Assembly (NCBI GenBank): GCA_022494885.1
Contig: JAGVSM010001209.1
Location: 124,001-188,000, forward strand
DNA: 64,000 bases
Direction of reading: 5' to 3'
DNA from: Micrasema longulum
Lineage: Eukaryota > Arthropoda > Insecta > Trichoptera > Brachycentridae
Part shown: one piece after another, positions 53,933 to 63,790 of the stretch
How the letters are laid out: each line of letters begins with the position of its first letter
How positions within the stretch are numbered: the stretch's first letter is position 1
The notes under the pieces: model-generated
The model's input: the letters and a program-made list of their open reading frames with translations, nothing else
Database searches by the model: none
What the model was told of the DNA's origin: nothing
Program-made: the position numbers and the translations under genes

Positions 53933-54115
53933 TTTATTTATTTATTTTTGGACCACAACAGGCCAGGAGGCCCAATTACAGTGGTGAATTACATCACAGA
54001 ACACCCGGGCTTGAGAAAAATCACATTTCAATTTTTGTGTACTCACCGGGAATCGAACCCGGAACCTTTCGTGTGTGAGTCAAGTGTCTTGACCACTAGA
54101 CCACGGAGGCCGCCA
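53933..54115 (-). mobile_element. tRNA-derived SINE (S3), full length
   Basis: On the minus strand: head GGCCTCCGTGGTCTAGTGGT (box A), GGTTCCGGGTTCGATTCCCG (box B with a perfect T-arm stem), body TTTTTCTCAAGCCCGGGTGT, TCACCACTGTAATTGGGCCT and CTGTTGTGGTCC, and tail AAAAATAAATAAATAAAT. The head is the most tRNA-like in the window, close to insect Asp/Glu-type heads, but no anticodon arm of good quality is present. Polymerase III transcription is plausible. The body copy at 61543-61670 confirms the family. Confidence 0.85.
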
Positions 54116-54141
54116 ATGCCGCCAAATATTATGAAATTTAT

Positions 54142-54840
54142 GTTAAATGTTTATCGCGGGAGGCAAAACTACCAGTTCACAATGTTCTAGTGCCAACTCT
54201 AATGCATGGGGGCGAAGTATGGAATTGGAAAAATAACGATAAAAGTAGATTAAATGCTGTCGACATTCGATCCCTCAGGCAAATGTGTGATAAAACGATG
54301 TATGATAGGTGCACAAATGTCGAGATCCGTGAACTATGTAAGGCTGAGACTTGCATTATCGACAGAATCAAGAAAGGGGTGCTGCGTTGGTTTGGACATG
54401 TAGAGCAAATAGACAGCGAAAGAACGGCTAAAATGATCTACGATGCGAATGCTGATAGATGCAGAAAACGAGGAAGACCGAGAAAGACATGGCAAAATCA
54501 AGTCTGTCAAATACTTGAAGATGGACATGTCAAGAGTAGGAATAATCGGCGTGCGTGCATAAGAAGATGGATGAATGTAGAGGAAGCGAGGTCTGTTTGC
54601 AAAGACAGAGTTATATGGCATTATATTATTGGGAGGGCTCGATGTCTTGCAGGGCACCCGCTGGCACAGCGCGGGCTTAAACTGTGCAACTCGGTTATAA
54701 GCTTAGACTATACCTGTCTGCGTAACCTATAAGTGTGAAAGCACTACAATTTAATGATATGAATCATACACGTATAAAACATGTGAATCGAGGTCCTGTA
54801 TCCTTTCTACGGGGAAACGGCGTGATGGTTTGTTATTGTT
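54142..54840 (+). pseudogene. RTE-like LINE-A, long open C-terminus with insert
   Basis: The frame is open from about 54142 through 54732: CLSREAKLPVHNVLVPTLMH, EVWNWKNNDKSRLNAVDIRS, CKAETCIIDRIKKGVLRWFG, HVEQIDSERTAKMIYDANAD, RPRKTWQNQVCQILEDGHVK and NNRRACIRRWMNVEEARSVC. A 3-base in-frame deletion sits in VHN-VLV. After VIWH (54620) the next 180 bases are foreign and the final codons (YGET-like) resume at 54801. It is the least damaged LINE-A copy. The minus ORFs at 54177 and 54334 are shadows. The 5' end abuts the S3 SINE. Confidence 0.85.
54621..54800. mobile_element. Foreign insert near the end of LINE-A
   Basis: TATTATTGGGAGGGCTCGAT, TTGCAGGGCACCCGCTGGCA and CAGCGCGGGCTTAAACTGTG are not part of LINE-A in the other copies, where VIW is followed at once by the SILSAYP codons. 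The insert is GC-rich at first and AT-rich later. Its origin is unknown. Confidence 0.5.
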
Positions 54841-54964
54841 AAAATCTATGATTTAGGTGGATTAAAAAATTTTTAAAAATGTAGAAAGCTAAATTCAGAT
54901 TATTTCTTTTATTTTTAATACGAGTAAATGGAAAATAAGAAAATAGGGTATAGAAAATAAAAAG

Positions 54965-55170
54965 TTGATCTAGATATCGGTTTAAGTTACCGCTTTACAC
55001 ACTGTGTATCATTGACCATTCTGCCGGTGTTTAAAAACTTACACTTTTTAAACTCTTCCATCAGTTGACTATTGTGAAATAAAAGAGCTGAACCTTTATG
55101 GATGCGGGTGAGATTCTTTTGACTGAATTTATTCATTTACTAGGCAACACCTGAAAACACATTTCAAATA
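54965..55170 (+). mobile_element. Family C copy, right part
   Basis: TTACACACTGTGTATCATTG, CCATTCTGCCGGTGTTT, CTCTTCCATCAGTTGACTAT and TGCGGGTGAGATTCTTTTGA, then ACTAGGCAACACCTGAAAAC. Corresponds to the right two thirds of 23780-24055. Confidence 0.7.
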
Positions 55171-55184
55171 TTATATTTCTCAAC

Positions 55185-55455
55185 AATTAACAATATTTTG
55201 AGTTTATCCAAATTTTTGCAAGGACTGGATTTAACTCCACGGGGAGCTGTTAATGTAAACATATTACAACAGAGATGAAGAACATTTTAGAGAAGGCAAT
55301 ATAGAAGTTTACGCATCTACAGGGCTTATGACGTGTCATTGGCTAGTTTAAGTGGCCACTTTACATACTGTGTAAGATTTACTATTCTGCCTCTATTTGA
55401 ACATATATATTCCTTCGACTCTTCCATCTGTTGACGTTTTTGAAGGTTAAGAGCT
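55185..55455 (+). mobile_element. Family C copy, left flank plus core
   Basis: ACAATATTTTGAGTTTATCC flank, TTACAACAGAGATGAAGAAC start, TTTTAGAGAAGGCAATATAG, TACAGGGCTTATGACGTGTC core and TCCATCTGTTGACGTTTTTG. This is the best flank-plus-core copy, in tandem with 54965-55170. Confidence 0.75.
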
Positions 55456-55654
55456 AGATCTAGAGCTGGAAAAAGTGGATTAGTCGTCAACAAAAATGCG
55501 TGAAAAAATCTGGTGATTATGTTGGAAAACAGTTGGGAAATTAAGCTTTCCAATGATGTATTTTTCAGTTCAAATAAAAAGTGCCTTAAACCTGAAAAAA
55601 AAATGAGAGCCTTATTTTTTACACAATCCTCGTATATGGCGATATTTAATGTTA

Positions 55655-55820
55655 CGTAGGACGAGGACGATCAAGAAAGACACAAAAGACAGCGGACACA
55701 ACCGTAGGGCATGTATGACAAGATGTATGAATGTGGAAAAAGCTAAGAATGCATATTTGGATAGACGTGTATGGCAATCCATCCTATCTGCCTACCCTTA
55801 TGGGGAAATAGCGTGATGGT
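55655..55820 (+). pseudogene. RTE-like LINE-A, last 50 codons
   Basis: GHNRRACMTRCMNVEKAKNA, YLDRRVWQSILSAYPYGEIA and a stop. This is the LINE-A terminus without insert. It defines the normal junction that is interrupted at 6093 and 54621. Confidence 0.75.
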
Positions 55821-55844
55821 AGCAGTAGTATACAATACAAATAG

Positions 55845-55945
55845 ATGACCAAGGTGCACTATATTTATACCTCTACACTCGCTGTACCAATGCAGACGTC
55901 TATGCGCCATCAGGTACGGATCGTAGTATGATGATTATGACTAAT
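55845..55945 (+). mobile_element. SINE S1, 3' part
   Basis: CTGTACCAATGCAGACGTCT and GCGCCATCAGGTACGGATCG with ATGATGATTATGA are the S1 end and tail. Confidence 0.6.
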
Positions 55946-56329
55946 TGAACAATTCCATAATAGTTTTCCACCATTGAATCATTGTTTATTCTAGCGCATT
56001 ATTATTTATGGCACAAGTATAATGTTGAGCATGATTCATACTTTCTTCACTGTCCTCGCCACGAATTAGTCTGCGGTCCATCGTCACAGGATGAGTAATC
56101 TCACAACCAGCGAAGAGGAAACATAAATCTGATATTCACGTTACATAATTACTACAAAGCCGCGAGGTTCAAGGACTTACAAAAATAACAGGAGGAAGAC
56201 CTGTGCTATTAGTCATTAGTGAAAACTACACTGTGTTTGGAAAATATTTATCATAAATACATCAAATTATATTAATTGTGTTCAACTTGTGATTGTCCGG
56301 CATAAATTTATACGTTTATCATCATCATT

Positions 56330-56865
56330 CCCTCTCCGCACCTTGTATTTATTTATTTATACTTTTACATTGTTTGTATTTTTTTAATACAGAATAATGT
56401 TCCCTCACTGAGGTGTCCCGTGCCGAGGAAAACATTTTACAAAATGTGAAACATGCCTAAGATTAGCTATTTAACAAAGTTAACATAATAATAACATTTT
56501 AAAAAACGTAATTAATCCAATTTACTTAATTATAATTAAAATAATAAACAATAAAAGACTAAAATAATAATTTAAAACATAACCAATTTATACAGACCAA
56601 TAGAACAAATTTCATACACAGTACACACATTCTACCTATTTGGCTTGATCCACTCATCGATCCGTGCGCAACCCACCTCCACTATCCATTTCTTAATAGC
56701 AATTTTATATTGTGAAAACTTACTAATTGTCCTTATAGATAATGGAAGTAGATTGTACACTTTAACCGAGTAGTAGGCCAATCCTTTTTGACCGAAGGTT
56801 GTATTTATTATTTTAATTTTTTTGCAGCTTCAGGATGGAGTATCTAGTATAGGTAAACCAGTCGC
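56330..56865 (-). pseudogene. Jockey/CR1-like LINE 3' end (J6)
   Basis: On the minus strand, codons from about 56830: TTFGQKGLAYYSVKVYNLLP, LSIRTISKFSQYKIAIKKWI and VEVGCARIDEWIKPNR, stop at 56632. It follows the usual 'G..YY..K.YN.LP..IR....S.FK' ending. The 3' UTR has CATTTTGTAAAATGTTTTCC and TCGGCACGGGACACC and ends in AATAAATAAATA. The same 3' UTR stands on the plus strand at 62985-63300. The surviving coding segment has no stop. Confidence 0.8.
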
Positions 56866-57051
56866 AACGTATCTTGATCATATTTGTTACATGAAGGTAA
56901 GATGATCACGCTTCAGGTGCCAGTCCAGGGAATTTGGAATATTATTATGTAAAAACGCCTTTTTAAATAAATATTTTATGTCGACCATGTCGGGAATCGA
57001 ACCCGAGACCTCTTGTATGGCAGGCAAATGCGCTGACCACTACACCACAAG
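56866..57051 (-). mobile_element. tRNA-derived SINE (S1)
   Basis: Plus-strand words: CGTATCTTGATCATATTTGT, TACATGAAGGTAAGATGATC, GGGAATCGAACCCGAGACCT and CGCTGACCACTACACCAC. Reversed, these are body, box B and box A. The extreme 3' end is missing, and the LINE J6 begins at that point. Confidence 0.75.
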
Positions 57052-57309
57052 TGAAATTATAAATGTACCAGTTGACCCGACAGAGGTTGTCCTGCCTGAA
57101 CGGTTATGCTCTTTACTTCTTCTTTACATATTAGATTGAAGATTTTAATATCTACGAACACGCACAGCGCAAAGATCTATATTTCTCTGAAAACTGCACG
57201 TAAAACGGTTAAGCCGTTTAGAAGAAGTTCAGTGACATCACACGTACAGAGAAATGATATAAATAAAGTTTGTATTTAATGGGTAGTATGTAAGTCCACT
57301 ATATATTTA

Positions 57310-57385
57310 AAAAAATATAAATGTGCGTTCTTATGATTTACCTAACTACTTCATTTTTTTGGGAACGTTTTCAACGAGTTATTTT
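57310..57385 (-). mobile_element. SINE S2 3' end trace
   Basis: GCGTTCTTATGATTTACCTA and GAACGTTTTCAACGAG match 34633-34690. Confidence 0.4.
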
Positions 57386-57394
57386 ATGTTAAAA

Positions 57395-57535
57395 GTACTG
57401 ACGTCGTGGTCAAACATATTAACGTATATAAAATAATAACGTATATAACATAAACATATTTATAGTAAATATTAGTATTCAACACGGTTTCGAGACGTAC
57501 CCGTTTGTTCACTATCGTGTAACTTTCAATCTCTT
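57395..57535 (-). repeat. Family F fragment
   Basis: GTCGTGGTCAAACATATTAA, AAATATTAGTATTCAAC and CGGTTTCGAGACGTACCC match the far part of family F at 47220-47340, inverted relative to that copy. Confidence 0.45.
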
Positions 57536-57539
57536 AGTC

Positions 57540-59224
57540 CTAATTACCAACCCCCACCCATTCGCCAACTTACCACCTAATATTATCGACTTAATTTTAG
57601 TGCATGTTTGGACATGGTGGTGTTGCATGAAATTGGGATTTTTTTCTAATACGAAACTCTAATAGAACAAAATTTATTTATATTTTTCAGGTGGTATCTA
57701 GGTTCTAGACTCTTTACAAAACAGAACGAAGGCTTGGGGACGAAGGGAAAGGGACATAAGAAAAGACAAAATCAAAGCCAATGAGAGAGTCCAGTGCAAA
57801 GCCTGCCATCATTGGTTCATATTGAGTATCCGGGGGGCGATACAATCGATTTTGTATGTGATTATTACGTGCAAAATTTTGAAAAATATAAGTACCTCAT
57901 ATTAGGAGCACTTTTTTGACATACATTTTTTCTATTGTTTTAATTTTTATTTAAAATGATGAAATTTAATGTTATTTTTTTATAATTTAATTTTCATTTG
58001 ATTAAAATTAATATTTTTTTATTTACGTAAGCCATTTCATATTCGGTACATCTCCTCTATATTTTCAAATATATCTTTATCAATTTTACCTTATAACATT
58101 TACTGTGTATACTGCAGTCGCGTGCACAGAGTTTTTAACTAGGGTAGGCAGTAGAAAAAAAAAGTACGTTTTATAGAATATAAGTTATCAATCTTACCAA
58201 ACAGTTTCCTTCACTCGTCACGTTAGTTTGAATCACTATGTTGTTGGCTATTGGGAAAAACCTTGGTCTTTCAAACGGCTTTCTCTTGAATTTGCAAAAT
58301 TTTCAAAAATTGTGTCAAACCAAAAATCCACTGGCCTCTCGGGGTTTGCGGCACTTCTTCTGGACTTGCAGATCCATTTCAATCTCAAATAATAATTTTT
58401 AAATAATATTTAGCCTTACTGATAGTTTTTCTTCTAATATAAACTTTTTTTAAAGCAGTCGCAGAGGAACGAGCAGGACTTCAAATGAATCCACGAAAAA
58501 TCTAACTTTAACTTTGCTAATAGGCGGGAAGAAAAAAAAAAGTATTATTGCATAGCTAGGAGTTACCATATAACAAAAATATATTATTTTATCACGTATC
58601 AAATTTATTTTGAGTGAGGAAATATAATTGCTTTTTATTTGCTAATTGACTATCAAACTAAGCCAAAATACTTTTTTTATGCATCGTATTATCAACGTCA
58701 TGACTTTTCAAAGTTTTATAATTTTGAAATTACTCTGCCCGTGACGTCACAAGTTCTAGTCAGTAAATTCTGCTGATTGGTGAGTTAGCTTCCCGGAAAT
58801 CTATCACAACACTCTATCATTGGTTGATTGTCAAGAACTTGTTACATAGGTCAATGCAGTTTTATTTTATATACGTTTTTGAGAAACTTTGCCATACAAT
58901 TAAATGCTATAATTTTTATGGCGTAAGAAAACATTTTTTGTAGCCAATTTTTTGTACCATTGAACTTCTCACTACGGAAATTTAAAAACATCGAATCGTT
59001 TATTTGAAGAAGCCAATACTAGAAAATTAATATTTGAAGGGCTGACTTTGAGATTTTCCATGTTAAATAATATTTTAGAAAATATTTATTCATATTTTTT
59101 ATATGAGTGTTACAATATTATAGATCTTATAAACCTTTCTTATAAAGTACAAGGTTTATATTTTGCATGTAGATATTACTTCTTTTATTGAAATTTTCCG
59201 TGATCAAGCAGATAAAAGATACAG
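57540..59224. other. Unique interval with a CRE palindrome
   Basis: An acceptor-like TTTATATTTTTCAG ends at about 57691, before a 30-codon open stretch. GTGACGTCAC at 58740 is a perfect CRE palindrome with inverted CCAAT words (ATTGG) at about 58777 and 58820. No gene could be assembled. Confidence 0.25.
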
Positions 59225-59490
59225 TTCTATGCCTACCAGAGGTCTCGGGTTCGATTTCCGACTGAATCGATGGTTACTTGATAGATTACTTTCTACTGCA
59301 GCATTTCCATGCCACTTTGTGATCTAATGATTAGCAAAATAAGACGTCTTGGGTTCGATTTCTAACTTAAGAATGTGTTCTAACGATAGAATATTTCGTA
59401 CTATGTAGACTGAATCTGAAACTTGAGATTAGTCATCTTGACTTCAAGAAGTTCCCCATGTGCCACTAGATTCGAATAAGGAAATAATAA
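59225..59490 (+). mobile_element. Two S1-type SINE heads in tandem
   Basis: GAGGTCTCGGGTTCGATTTC (59239) and GACGTCTTGGGTTCGATTTC (59344) are two box B regions about 105 bases apart. The second is followed by S1 body words (AGATTAGTCATCTTGACTTC, CATGTGCCACTAGATTCG). The first copy is cut short where the second begins. Confidence 0.55.
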
Positions 59491-60730
59491 TCATTTATTT
59501 TAATTTGAGAATCAAGTTTTTGAACAACCTATGAATGTAGAATTATGGTCATTAGTTTTTGACATTGACATACAAACTGTGGTAAGTTGAGATGGGTCGT
59601 TAGTTTGGAGTCTGCCAATTGAAATTAATGTACCGATTACAACATAAACGTACCTAGTTCCGTACCCGAATTAATTTGTAAAAATATTAACCTTTTCAGT
59701 GCCGCAAGAAACTGCTATGGCAGTTCCCAGAAGGCCGTAAAATTTCCGGTAATTTTAAGAAACTCTTATAACCGCTGCGCTTACTTAACTTATTTTAATA
59801 ATTCCTCGTGTCCTAGTATTTCCTTTAGCTTCTTACAAAAATCTCCAAGTGTACGAAATCTAAAATTGTTCGGAATCCTTGACCTCGACATACAAAACCA
59901 CGCGACTTTACGCGTGCACCGCCCGAGCACGAAAACGGAGAGCTCGTTAACGAACTTATTATTTTTCATTTTTATTTATTTTATTATTTTTATTTCTGAT
60001 ATGAATTAAAATTTTCGATTGACTTTGTTTTATTTTTTATATTTTTTTGATTATATTTATGAGCATTCACCATTTAAAGATATATAATTTTTTATATTTT
60101 TATTATGTATAAAATATATTCAAGTAAATGGCTATTCTGTAGTTTTAATTGTATTATTTTCTCTATTTTCCTATTTTTTTTTTAAATATCTTAAACCATT
60201 TTGTCTGGTTTTGTTGAGTTTTTTTTTCTATTTTTTTTTTCCAAAGCATTAAAAAACAAAATTGTATATTTTCATTATTTTTTATTGGTACAATATTATG
60301 TATGTACTCTTTCATTAGATTTTTAATGAAAACTAATGTCTGAGCACCCGATGACAAACTATTATTAAATTATTTTGGTTTTTTGAAACAAAATATGTTT
60401 GAATAATTTATTTTCTTTTAATGATGTATTAATTTTGTAATAATGAATCTTGTTTATTGAATAAAGATTCTTTTTTATTTTAAATTTCACATAACTGGTA
60501 ATGTGACATTTAAAAAAAAAATAGAAGTGTACTAAGTAATAAAGTCGTAATGAAAAAAAAAGAAGTTATTTCATTGTCAACAAATACCACAATTCTTAAA
60601 AAAATATTATGCTGTTCACGTATTGTCCAAATCCACATGATATGGTAAAATTAGATAAGATCTATATTTTACTTTTATTTTTCAATTTTTTACGAAATTT
60701 TTACATTTTCATGAAAAGTCCTTACATTAA
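59491..60730. other. Mostly AT-rich interval
   Basis: A 49-base block with acceptor-like CTTTTCAG and donor-like GTAATT lies at 59700-59748. CACGCGACTTTACGCGTG, a GC-rich near-palindrome, is at about 59912. The rest is very AT-rich with no repeat match. Confidence 0.3.
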
Positions 60731-60734
60731 AATT

Positions 60735-60862
60735 TAAGGGTCATTTTCTTAAAGTCATAAATACCCATGTTAGAAAATGGGAATCAAATTGTGTTAGGGT
60801 GGGATTTGAACCCCGGACATTTTGGAGTCTACGATACTACTTACAGTACCACAACCCGTCTT
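60735..60862 (-). mobile_element. tRNA-related SINE (S2)
   Basis: Plus words TTAGAAAATGGGAATCAAAT, TGGGATTTGAACCCCGGACA and TACAGTACCACAACCCG are body, box B and box A side in reverse. Confidence 0.6.
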
Positions 60863-61049
60863 ATTTTTTTTTTTATTTAGTGGCTACACGTAATGGCATT
60901 GGTACATTCAAGCCATAATTTTTGTTGTGCTGTCAAGGAACAGCATATTATTACACAACCGGCGGATTGAAACATAGAATGCTACTTGTTCCAGTAACGA
61001 TAGTACAACAGTTAAGCCGTTTACTAAATTAAACATGAATACTACATAA

Positions 61050-61320
61050 GTGACTTTTTTATTTTATAAATTGCGTAACAGTTTTCCTATAGTTATTTAA
61101 TGTATCGTTAAAGATATCAATATCAGCATTACTTTTTACATAATTATATAATCTTAACATACGTGATAATATATTTAAGTGCGCCATATTATTATTGAAG
61201 GTTGGAAGATAAAATGTTGTGTATGATCTCAATCGCCGACAAGGGGACATTCAAGTCTAAAATCTGTTTCCTAAATTCCAACTTATCTAAACCAAAATGT
61301 TCTAGGCGCTGATCATAAGA
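61050..61320 (-). pseudogene. Jockey/CR1-like LINE C-terminus (J7)
   Basis: The minus strand first reads SYDQRLEHFGLDKLEFRKQI, a typical 'Y..RL...GL..LE.RR' block. After a shortened, frame-shifted joint, the open frame 61250-61059 follows: PCRRLRSYTTFYLPTFNNNM, AHLNILSRMLRLYNYVKSNA and DIDIFNDTLNNYRKTVTQFI. Thirty or more residues appear deleted between the two blocks compared with J1. Truncated on both sides. Confidence 0.65.
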
Positions 61321-61542
61321 CTAAAGGGTTCTGCCCAGGTTACATTTGAATGTTAGGATGGGAAGTTCTTTTTTTGCACAGATTCAATAAAATTCATGTG
61401 AGTTATGTAATGTGGTTACTAGACTACAAATCCAAATTCCAAATTACTATTTTCTGAAGATTAAATACGTTTCATGTTAAAATATTTTTGATTTCATTTA
61501 TCATTATCTATATTTTAAACTGTTTTTAGAGATATTACACAA

Positions 61543-61670
61543 ACATGATTCGATTCCCCGTGAGAATAAAAAAAAGTAAATTTTCTTAAGCATGGGTGTT
61601 TTGTGATGTTATTCACCACTGTAATAAAGCCTCTTGACCTGTTGTGGTGCAAAAAATATATTTTCACCAC
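61543..61670 (+). mobile_element. tRNA-derived SINE (S3), head-truncated
   Basis: ATTCGATTCCCCGTGAGAAT (end of box B), CTTAAGCATGGGTGTTTTGT, GATGTTATTCACCACTGTAA and CTTGACCTGTTGTGGTGCAA match the S3 body of 53933-54115. Confidence 0.75.
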
Positions 61671-61839
61671 CGGCATTGGGAAACTGGGAGTAGATAGCGA
61701 AATGATTATGGTGATTATTGACATTACGTGTCAAATTAAAATGCTTATAGTGAGGGTATTGATAGTTGTATCTTAATTAAATCCTAAAGTTCGTATAATC
61801 CCGCAGTTTATTAAAATAATTGAATCAAATTAAATAGTA

Positions 61840-62120
61840 CTTAGGGGAAGTTTTCTTTTTCCCCTCCTCAGTCCGGAGCTTAAGTATTGCGGGTCTCAGC
61901 ATTAATGTGATGAGTAATTATTTAAAATCTCCCACGCAATATAGAAAGCCCAGCGTCTACTCCTGGAGTCCGTAGGGTGCCTTCGTTCCGGGATAAAGTG
62001 GGACATTTCCACAATAAGTTAAGGACAGTACCCCGACCGGCAATGACCCGCCACAGGAGGGCCAAAATGGGGACACAAACATCACCACGGGAGTCCTAAT
62101 ACCAAGGATAACTGCGGTTC
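61840..62120. other. Unassigned GC-richer block
   Basis: CTCCTCAGTCCGGAGCTTAA, CTGGAGTCCGTAGGGTGCCT, GGGATAAAGTGGGACATTTC and GACCCGCCACAGGAGGGCCA. Distinct from the AT-rich surroundings, with no ORF and no second copy in the window. It looks like a LINE 3' UTR (R1 or I-type) but this cannot be shown from the sequence alone. Confidence 0.35.
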
Positions 62121-62984
62121 TCAACATTTCAAACTATTGAAAAAAAATAATTTTGAAGCACTAACTTTGTAATTATTCATTATTTAATTTATATTAAGAT
62201 AAAAACGCTTTTTTTCTAACCACTAAATGTTCATTTAATAACTGACTGGTTTCAAAGCTACAAAAGCTTCCATATCAAAGTTTTTTTTTTTTAAATTAAA
62301 ATATATTTTTTAAATTTTTATTTACGCTAATATTTGAATTAAGCGAGCAAAATATATATTAAATAAATAGTTTAATGAAATAATATAATAAGAATGTACT
62401 TATTTATATATATGCATTTAATTTTTATGAAAACTATAACAGCAGCCGCTGGTTGTCCCCGGGCCCCCGGGCCGATTTAACGATTTTTTTAATTTTTTAA
62501 AAATTTTATTGAATGCACAAAATACACAATTTTATCATAGCACAACTTAATGTTTTTATGTCCTGACTTGTTAAGAAATTCCATATTAAGTCGGGACTTT
62601 TCTACATATAAATCAAAAACATTTATAAACATATTAAACAATATTCAAAATAATCAAAACAATATACAAAATAATAATTAAAAAAATATAAATAATAAAA
62701 ATTTATGCATGCCAAGAAATGGAATGCAAAAAAAATATTCAATAATTCATGGCAATATGTAATAAATAATTTATAGTAATTTTATAATTCAATTCGGTAA
62801 TTAATTGATAGAAAACATAAATACAAAATAATACAATAAAGTAATAATAGAAACACATCCATATGGTAGTATATGTAATTTAAGTAACATAATAATCAAT
62901 AATTTTATGCTTCGATTAGCAATAGTTAAAATATTTATTGACAAATTATTAAGCATCACTATTAAGTTTATTCAAAGATGATAT
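62121..62984. other. AT-rich interval
   Basis: A short GC-only island (GTCCCCGGGCCCCCGGGCCG at 62455, itself nearly palindromic) stands alone in AT-rich sequence. Nothing else was recognised. Confidence 0.35.
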
Positions 62985-63300
62985 ACATATAGCCAAATAG
63001 GTCAAATGTGTGTACTGTTTATGAGATTTGGTCTATATAAATTGGTTATGTTTTGTACAATTATTTTTGATTATATTGTTTATTGTGCTAATGATTATTA
63101 AGTTTATTAGATTAATCATGTTTATTAATTATTATTATTGTGTTATTTTTGTTAAATAATTCATTAAAGACATGTTCCACATTTTGTAAAATGTTTCCCT
63201 CGGCACGGGACACCCCAGTGAAAGAACATTATTACGTATAAAAAAAGAATAAAAACAATGTTAACATATAAATCAATAAATAAGTAAATAAATACGTTTG
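62985..63300 (+). mobile_element. LINE 3' UTR (J6), plus orientation
   Basis: GCCAAATAGGTCAAATGTGT, TATAAATTGGTTATGTTTTG, CATTTTGTAAAATGTTTCCC, TCGGCACGGGACACCCCAGT and AATAAATAAGTAAATAAAT match the untranslated end of 56330-56640 in the opposite orientation. The coding end is missing. Confidence 0.8.
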
Positions 63301-63344
63301 AGAATAATAATAATAATATTATATCTTCTTATTAGTCGCTGTTC

Positions 63345-63790
63345 TCATGACTGAAGATCGTCACCCCCTGTGGCCGCCCGACAATTCTTATACAACTCTC
63401 CCTTGACTCCTCTGCACTCAGCGCTCCAACTACTAAGGTACCTGCCACTGTCCTGACCTGATCAGTCCATCGTGTAGGGATCTACTTTTTCATTTTTTTC
63501 CTCCATGCCACCGACTACAACAAATCGCTTTTGGCGGATATTTTCTAGTTAATCTTCAGTCCTAGTAATTTGCTTTCATTCACAATACGTTTCAGAAGAT
63601 CTAGCATTTTACCGGGGTCTTTAGCTAAATGTGTTATGTCGTCTGTGTATCTCATATTGGACAGCTTTACACCACCAATGAATACTCTTTTGTACCATGA
63701 AAGCCGCGCGCATTACGTATTCCCCATAGATACTGAATAGTACAGGAGAGAGTATGCAACCCTACTTTACTCCTTTTTAAATAATAATAA
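63345..63790 (-). pseudogene. RTE-like LINE with YTDD motif joined to its 3' end
   Basis: The minus strand reads GCILSPVLFSIYGEYVMRA, then IGGVKLSNMRYTDDI, the reverse transcriptase active site (YADD changed to YTDD; both aspartates kept), then GKMLDLLKRIVNESKLLGLK. Soon after, it jumps to PTRWTDQVRTVAGT, a C-terminal block that normally lies some 200 codons later. So the thumb and middle are deleted. Stops and frameshifts are present. The plus-strand right flank carries an (AAT)n-like run near 63781. Confidence 0.75.

Noticed and set aside
54040..54115. Possible tRNA gene on the minus strand
   Set aside because: The head is followed by a SINE body and an AAAT tail. The body is repeated at 61543.
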